64,000 bases of DNA from Pirellulales bacterium (GTDB taxonomy: Bacteria; Planctomycetota; Planctomycetia; Pirellulales; Thermoguttaceae): contig JAFGRD010000093.1 of NCBI GenBank assembly GCA_016935315.1, positions 1 to 64,000 of the forward strand, in the 5' to 3' direction. The position numbers and the translations under genes were made by a program. A model generated the notes under the pieces. It did no database searches and was not told the origin of the DNA. It worked only from the letters and a program-made list of their open reading frames with translations. Shown piece by piece: positions 59,925-64,000 of the stretch. The stretch's first letter is position 1; every line of letters begins with the position of its first letter.

Positions 59925-60635
59925 TTACGTGGCTTCTTCCTGGATTTCGTGTTGTTCGAGTTCCCACAACGTTTCGATCTGAATGTCTTCCTGGCCATCA
60001 CCGTCCTCGTCATTCTCGCCGCACAGCGGAAGCCTCAATTTGACGTGGGCCGGCTTTTCGATCCCAAGCGTGTTAGTCACCCGACCCACATAGATGCCGC
60101 AACGGCTGCGCAGGAGCCGACCGCGCCCCTCTGGATAACGAACGGTCGCGGCCACGTCTAGGCTCTGTTTCTTGCCCTGATACTTCGATGGGATAGGCCA
60201 TCGACAGCGCGCAACGCCAAAAGCTGCGGGCGCGCAGTGAATCTCGACAACAACTCGTCGGAGTTTTGCCGCAAGGATGAACCCGCGTGATGGTGCGACC
60301 ATCACCGTTGCCTCAGATCGGTTCGCATATCGGTTTTGAAAAAAGACATCGAGAAAGCAGCACTCGGCGCGGACAGCAGGAACAACGGTGAAGCAGAATC
60401 CATCTCGCTCAAAGAAGTTCTTGCAGCGTCGAGCCAAGAAGTCAGGTACTGCGTCTTCGCGAAGGTGGATCTTCAAGAAGACCAACAGCGCGAGTATGCC
60501 GCAAGCTGGGGAACCAACCCGCCACGCCCACGTTTGCCCGTCAATGTCGGCGCCCATCGCAAACCAAGAGACCGCTGTTGCGACAATTGACACGATAATC
60601 ACGAGAGCGAGCGTGGACCTAATGGACTCTTGCAT
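59925..60635 (-). CDS. Membrane-anchored hypothetical protein
   Basis: 236 residues; ATG 60635 with GAGAGG 3 nt upstream. Two N-terminal membrane helices (STLALVIIVSIVATAVSWFA and VGSPACGILALLVFLKI), then a 175-residue soluble domain with several Cys (RRCKNFF, AECCFLDVFF) and beta-type segments (RRVVVEIHCAPAAFG). The C-terminus is acidic (ENDEDGDGQEDIQIETLWE). No known family recognised. It is the first of the small minus-strand genes before gyrA. Confidence 0.65.
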   Translation of the reverse strand: MQESIRSTLALVIIVSIVATAVSWFAMGADIDGQTWAWRVGSPACGILALLVFLKIHLREDAVPDFLARRCKNFFERDGFCFTVVPAVRAECCFLDVFFQNRYANRSEATVMVAPSRGFILAAKLRRVVVEIHCAPAAFGVARCRWPIPSKYQGKKQSLDVAATVRYPEGRGRLLRSRCGIYVGRVTNTLGIEKPAHVKLRLPLCGENDEDGDGQEDIQIETLWELEQHEIQEEAT

Positions 60636-61138
60636 GGACCTCTCGCGACGTAACTCGTTTATGGACAGTTTCTGTCTATCACCTCAAGGCCGTAGACCGG
60701 CGGTCTAACGCGCAGGCAGCCAATGGTCGCAGGTCGAATTGTAGCCGGCGGCTGTTCGCTGGTCACGCCGGTTTCGGCACGATAGGCCGTTTCGGCCTAG
60801 GGCTCGTCGCGCTCGGCGTTGGGCTGTCATCACTGAATGGGCAGGCTGAGAGGGAGGCTGCCTGGGGCCATTGTGGGCGGTGTCTTGCCCCGCTGAGGGC
60901 ACCATTTTCGGCCTGCGCCGCCCTCGTGGAAGCCCATGCGATGGGCGCCCAAAAGTCGTGTCGCAAGTTGTTTTCATAAAAAGGTTTACGACGCCCGTTT
61001 TCTCGCGGGACCCGTTGTGGGTCGGGGCGGAAAGCGGTATACTTTCGGTGGCGTTGGCGTCGGACCAGGACCGGCCAACGCACTCTCCCCAAAAGGGGTA
61101 TCGACACACCTCTAAAATGCCTGTCGAAAGGAGTCCCG
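60636..61138. other. 503-bp region upstream of gyrA
   Basis: No supported gene. It contains a short hairpin TAGGCCG/CGGCCTA (60783-60799) and the gyrA promoter (61015-61043). Open minus-strand frames here overlap the gyrA start and lack coding features. Confidence 0.5.
61015..61043 (+). promoter_or_regulatory. Sigma-70-like promoter of gyrA
   Basis: TTGTGG (61015-61020), 17-bp spacer, TATACT (61038-61043). The leader to TTG 61139 is about 90 nt. Confidence 0.6.
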
Positions 61139-63883
61139 TTGGCCACCGATTCCAGTCTTCCCCCCGAACCGCCCGAGGGCCCTGAAGCAATCCCGCCCAG
61201 CGATGGCGGCTCATCCGGCGGCACGCTTCGACTGCCTATCGAGGAGGAGCTCAAAGGCAGTTATCTGACCTACGCGATGAGCGTGATTGTCAGCCGGGCG
61301 TTGCCGGACGCGCGCGACGGGCTGAAGCCGTCTCAGCGGCGGATTCTGGTTGCCATGAACGACCTGAATCTGGGCCCCGGGTCTGGCCGTGTGAAATGCG
61401 CCAAGATTTCCGGCGACACCAGCGGCAATTACCACCCCCACGGCGAAAGCGTGATCTATCCCACCCTGGTCCGCATGGCCCAGGAGTGGAACATGCGCCA
61501 CGTGTTGATCGACAAGCAGGGAAACTTCGGCTCGATCGCGGGTCTGCCGCCGGCGGCCATGCGATACACCGAAGCCCGCATGTCGGCCACCGCCGCCTTG
61601 ATGCTCGAAGACATCAAGCTCGACACGGTTGATTACGTTCCGACCTACGACGAACGTCGGACCGAGCCGACGGTGCTGCCGTCGAAATTCCCCAGTCTGC
61701 TGGTCAACGGGGCCAGCGGGATCGCGGTGGGCATGGCCACTTCCATCCCGCCGCACAACCTGGGCGAAATCTGCGACGCGCTGATCAAGGTGATCGACGA
61801 TCCCGAGGTCTCGATTGACGAGCTGCTGGAGATCGTCCCGGGGCCCGATTTTCCCACCGGCGGTGTAATCTGCGGGCGCGCCGGCATCCGTCGCGGCTAC
61901 CATTCGGGCCGCAGCACGATCGTCGTTCGCGCCCGCGCACGTATCGAAGAGTTCGGCAAGAACCGCCACCGGATTGTCGTCACGGAGATTCCCTACCAGC
62001 AGGCCCGGGATCGCGTCGAAGAGCGGATTGCCTCGGCGGTCAACGACGGCAAGATCTCCGGGATTGCGGCCAGCCGCAACGAGAGCGACCTGAAGGAGCC
62101 CGTGCGGCTGGTGCTGGAGTTGAAGCGCGACGCCGATCCCGACGTGGTGCTCAACCAGCTCTACCAGTTCACACCGCTGCAAGACAGCTTCTCGCTGATC
62201 TTCCTGGCGCTGGTCGACGGCAAGCCGCGGGTGCTGTCGTTCAAGGAGCTGTTGGAGGAGTTCATCCGGCACCGGGTCGCGGTGATCCGCCGCCGCACCC
62301 AGTTCCTGCTGGCCAGGGCCCGGCAGCGCAAACACACCGTCGAAGGGCTGCTGCTGGCCCATGCCAACATCGACGAAGTGATTCGGGTGATCCGCTCGTC
62401 GAAGACGCAGGCCGAGGCCAAAGAGCGGCTGATGGAGATCGAGACGCCGGCGGCCCTGATGCGCCGGGCGTTGGGCGAGGACGGGTTCGCCGTGTTCGAG
62501 CAGGAACGCGGCCCCAGCCCGAGCTACCGGCTCACGCCCGTCCAGGCCGACGCCATCCTGCGCATGACGCTGGGCCAGTTGGTCAACCTGGAGCAGGAGA
62601 AGCTCAGCGACGAGTACCGCGATCTGCTCGAGAAGATCGCCGAGTACGACCACATCCTTTCCGACGAGCAGCACATACTGGACATCGTGCGCGAGGATCT
62701 CCGCGAGCTGAGACGGAAACACGCCGACGCCCGACGCACCGAAATCAGCGGCGAAGAGGTCGGCGAGATCGACCTGGAAGACCTGATTACCGAAGAGACG
62801 ATGGTCGTTTCGATCAGCAGCAACGGCTATATCAAACGCACGCCCGTGAAGGCCTACCGGATGCAGCGCCGCGGCGGCAAGGGGCTCAAGGGCGCCAAAA
62901 CCGAAGAGGAAGACCCCATCGAGCACCTCTTCGTGGCCAGCACCCACGCCTACCTGCTGTTCTTCACCAACCACGGCAAGGTCTATTGGCGGAAGGTCTA
63001 CGACCTGCCCCAGTTGGGCCGCGACAGCCGTGGCCGGGCGATCGTCAACCTGCTGAACCTCGGCGAGGGCGAGCAGATCGCCGATTGCCGGGCCGTGATG
63101 GATTTCGACCGGCCCGATCACTTCCTGGTGATGGCCACCGCCCGCGGATTGGTCAAGAAAACCGAACTGAAAGCCTACCGCCGCCCGCTGCGAAGCGGGA
63201 TCATCGCCATCAAGCTCCGCGAGGGCGACGAGCTGGTCGACGTGGTGGTGGCCGGGCCGGGCGACGAGCTGGTGCTCTCGACCGCCTCCGGCATGGCCAT
63301 CCGCTTCCAACAGTCCGACGTCCGCTCCATGGGCCGCAACGCCAGCGGCGTGAAGGGCATCAAGCTCAAGGGCGACGATTGCGTGGTGGGCATGGTCGTG
63401 GCCGACCCGGACACCGCGCTGATGACCGCCTGTGCCCACGGCTACGGCAAGCGGACTCCCTTCGGGCCAAACCTCGAAGCCGAGCCGGCCGAGGAAGAGG
63501 CCGGGGCGACGGCGAAAGAGGCCGAGCCGACGGCGGAAGCGCCGGAGCCGGGGACGGACGAGACCAACGGCGACGACGGCTATTCGTCCCAACGATGCTA
63601 TCGCACCCAGCGCCGCGGCGGCCAGGGACTCCGCGACATCAAGACGACCTCGCGCAACGGGCCGGTGATCGGCATTTGCCGGGTATCCGACGAGGACGAG
63701 CTGTTGATGATCACCGCCCGGGGCAAGATCCAACGCGTCCGCGCCGGCGAGATCAGCATGGTGGGCCGCAACACGCAGGGCGTGCGGATCATGAATCTCG
63801 GCGAAGGCGACACGCTGGTGGCCATCAAGCGCGTGCCCCAGGAGAGCGACGACAGCGAAGAAGAATCGGCCGAGCAGGAATGA
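61139..63883 (+). CDS. gyrA: DNA gyrase subunit A
   Basis: 914 residues from TTG 61139, fixed by AAAGGAG 5 nt upstream. The catalytic tyrosine is in [10 protein letters not shown] (Tyr143), after [10 protein letters not shown] and [17 protein letters not shown]. The C-terminal six-bladed DNA-wrapping domain has GyrA-box motifs QRRGGKG (about residue 578) and QRRGGQG (about 824), so it is gyrase rather than topoisomerase IV. An acidic Ala/Glu-rich insert (about 781-815) lies between blades. At the position of E. coli Asp87 the residue is Pro108. With GyrB it introduces negative supercoils. Confidence 0.96.
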   Translation: MATDSSLPPEPPEGPEAIPPSDGGSSGGTLRLPIEEELKGSYLTYAMSVIVSRALPDARDGLKPSQRRILVAMNDLNLGPGSGRVKCAKISGDTSGNYHPHGESVIYPTLVRMAQEWNMRHVLIDKQGNFGSIAGLPPAAMRYTEARMSATAALMLEDIKLDTVDYVPTYDERRTEPTVLPSKFPSLLVNGASGIAVGMATSIPPHNLGEICDALIKVIDDPEVSIDELLEIVPGPDFPTGGVICGRAGIRRGYHSGRSTIVVRARARIEEFGKNRHRIVVTEIPYQQARDRVEERIASAVNDGKISGIAASRNESDLKEPVRLVLELKRDADPDVVLNQLYQFTPLQDSFSLIFLALVDGKPRVLSFKELLEEFIRHRVAVIRRRTQFLLARARQRKHTVEGLLLAHANIDEVIRVIRSSKTQAEAKERLMEIETPAALMRRALGEDGFAVFEQERGPSPSYRLTPVQADAILRMTLGQLVNLEQEKLSDEYRDLLEKIAEYDHILSDEQHILDIVREDLRELRRKHADARRTEISGEEVGEIDLEDLITEETMVVSISSNGYIKRTPVKAYRMQRRGGKGLKGAKTEEEDPIEHLFVASTHAYLLFFTNHGKVYWRKVYDLPQLGRDSRGRAIVNLLNLGEGEQIADCRAVMDFDRPDHFLVMATARGLVKKTELKAYRRPLRSGIIAIKLREGDELVDVVVAGPGDELVLSTASGMAIRFQQSDVRSMGRNASGVKGIKLKGDDCVVGMVVADPDTALMTACAHGYGKRTPFGPNLEAEPAEEEAGATAKEAEPTAEAPEPGTDETNGDDGYSSQRCYRTQRRGGQGLRDIKTTSRNGPVIGICRVSDEDELLMITARGKIQRVRAGEISMVGRNTQGVRIMNLGEGDTLVAIKRVPQESDDSEEESAEQE

Positions 63884-64000
63884 TCCAATGGCAAGTCCAA
63901 CCTTGCGCACTGGCAGCTAGCGGGCGAGGCAATGCCGCTACCCTCGTTCTTGCCTCCGCCCCTCTTCGTCCTCAATGGCACTCCAGTGTCCGGCAGACGC
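63884..64000. other. Trailing sequence after gyrA
   Basis: A weak 6-bp hairpin TAGCGG / CCGCTA (about 63920-63942) follows the gyrA stop. No gene start is seen before the window ends. Confidence 0.4.

Noticed and set aside
60705-61254. Minus-strand frames upstream of and into gyrA
   Set aside because: They overlap the gyrA promoter, ribosome site and start, and show no domain or signal sequence.
61211-63910. 899-codon minus-strand open frame opposite gyrA
   Set aside because: gyrA is certain; the antisense translation has no recognisable domain and is rich in His/Gln/Asp/Val as expected from complementing gyrA codons.

Overview
The window (about 65% G+C) looks like a chromosomal segment of a planctomycete, most likely of the Pirellulales type. 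The signs are a formylglycine-generating-enzyme-like secreted protein, HEAT-repeat and propeller/transglutaminase exported proteins, a Tat-exported Gfo/Idh/MocA oxidoreductase, a GH127 enzyme, atypical Hsp70s with a DUF2760 partner, lineage-specific sigma factors with unnamed partner genes, and a small membrane protein starting with the NPYQSP motif. This assignment is inference from gene content. I found no rRNA, tRNA, CRISPR array, transposase or phage gene.

Layout: (1) 1-8036, minus strand, a five-gene run: GH127 glycosidase, Tat oxidoreductase, HEAT protein, propeller-transglutaminase, and an edge-truncated FGE-like protein. (2) 8434-10902, minus, Hsp70-like ATPase plus DUF2760 protein; a second, larger Hsp70-like protein lies at 21925-24783. 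(3) 11272-21831, an aldolase-like gene followed by a surface-polysaccharide export and modification cluster: Wzm/Wzt-type ABC transporter, methyltransferase, sulfotransferase with a long coiled coil, a 1214-residue three-module glycosyltransferase, and a convergent methyltransferase. (4) 25210-29016, minus, an ECF sigma factor operon with a membrane protein and two secreted proteins. (5) 29319-34629, a serine hydrolase/NamZ (DUF1343) fusion, then an XPB-like helicase with a Bax1-like (DUF790) nuclease. (6) 35126-39915, two GT2 glycosyltransferases and dTDP-sugar genes rfbB, rfbA and an RmlC-like cupin. (7) 40131-44208, minus, Tex with a large low-complexity insertion, and a small hypothetical. 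(8) 44545-51327, sigma factor pair, LOG-family protein, FliN-like protein, glutamine amidotransferase (TrpG/PabA) and Lnt. (9) 51619-57561, two coiled-coil/membrane proteins, then mreB, mreC, mreD and PBP2 (mrdA). (10) 57788-60635, minus, small hypothetical genes including one broken by an in-frame stop. (11) gyrA at 61139-63883.

Three dispersed non-coding repeat families are visible. The most striking is a 101-bp palindromic element (three full copies, two partial) that always sits 0-9 bp behind, or over, a plus-strand stop codon. One copy fills the whole mreB-mreC junction and contains both the mreB stop and the mreC start. Functionally the window is dominated by cell-envelope work: exopolysaccharide synthesis and export, dTDP-sugar supply, cell-wall elongation, muropeptide processing and lipoprotein maturation.
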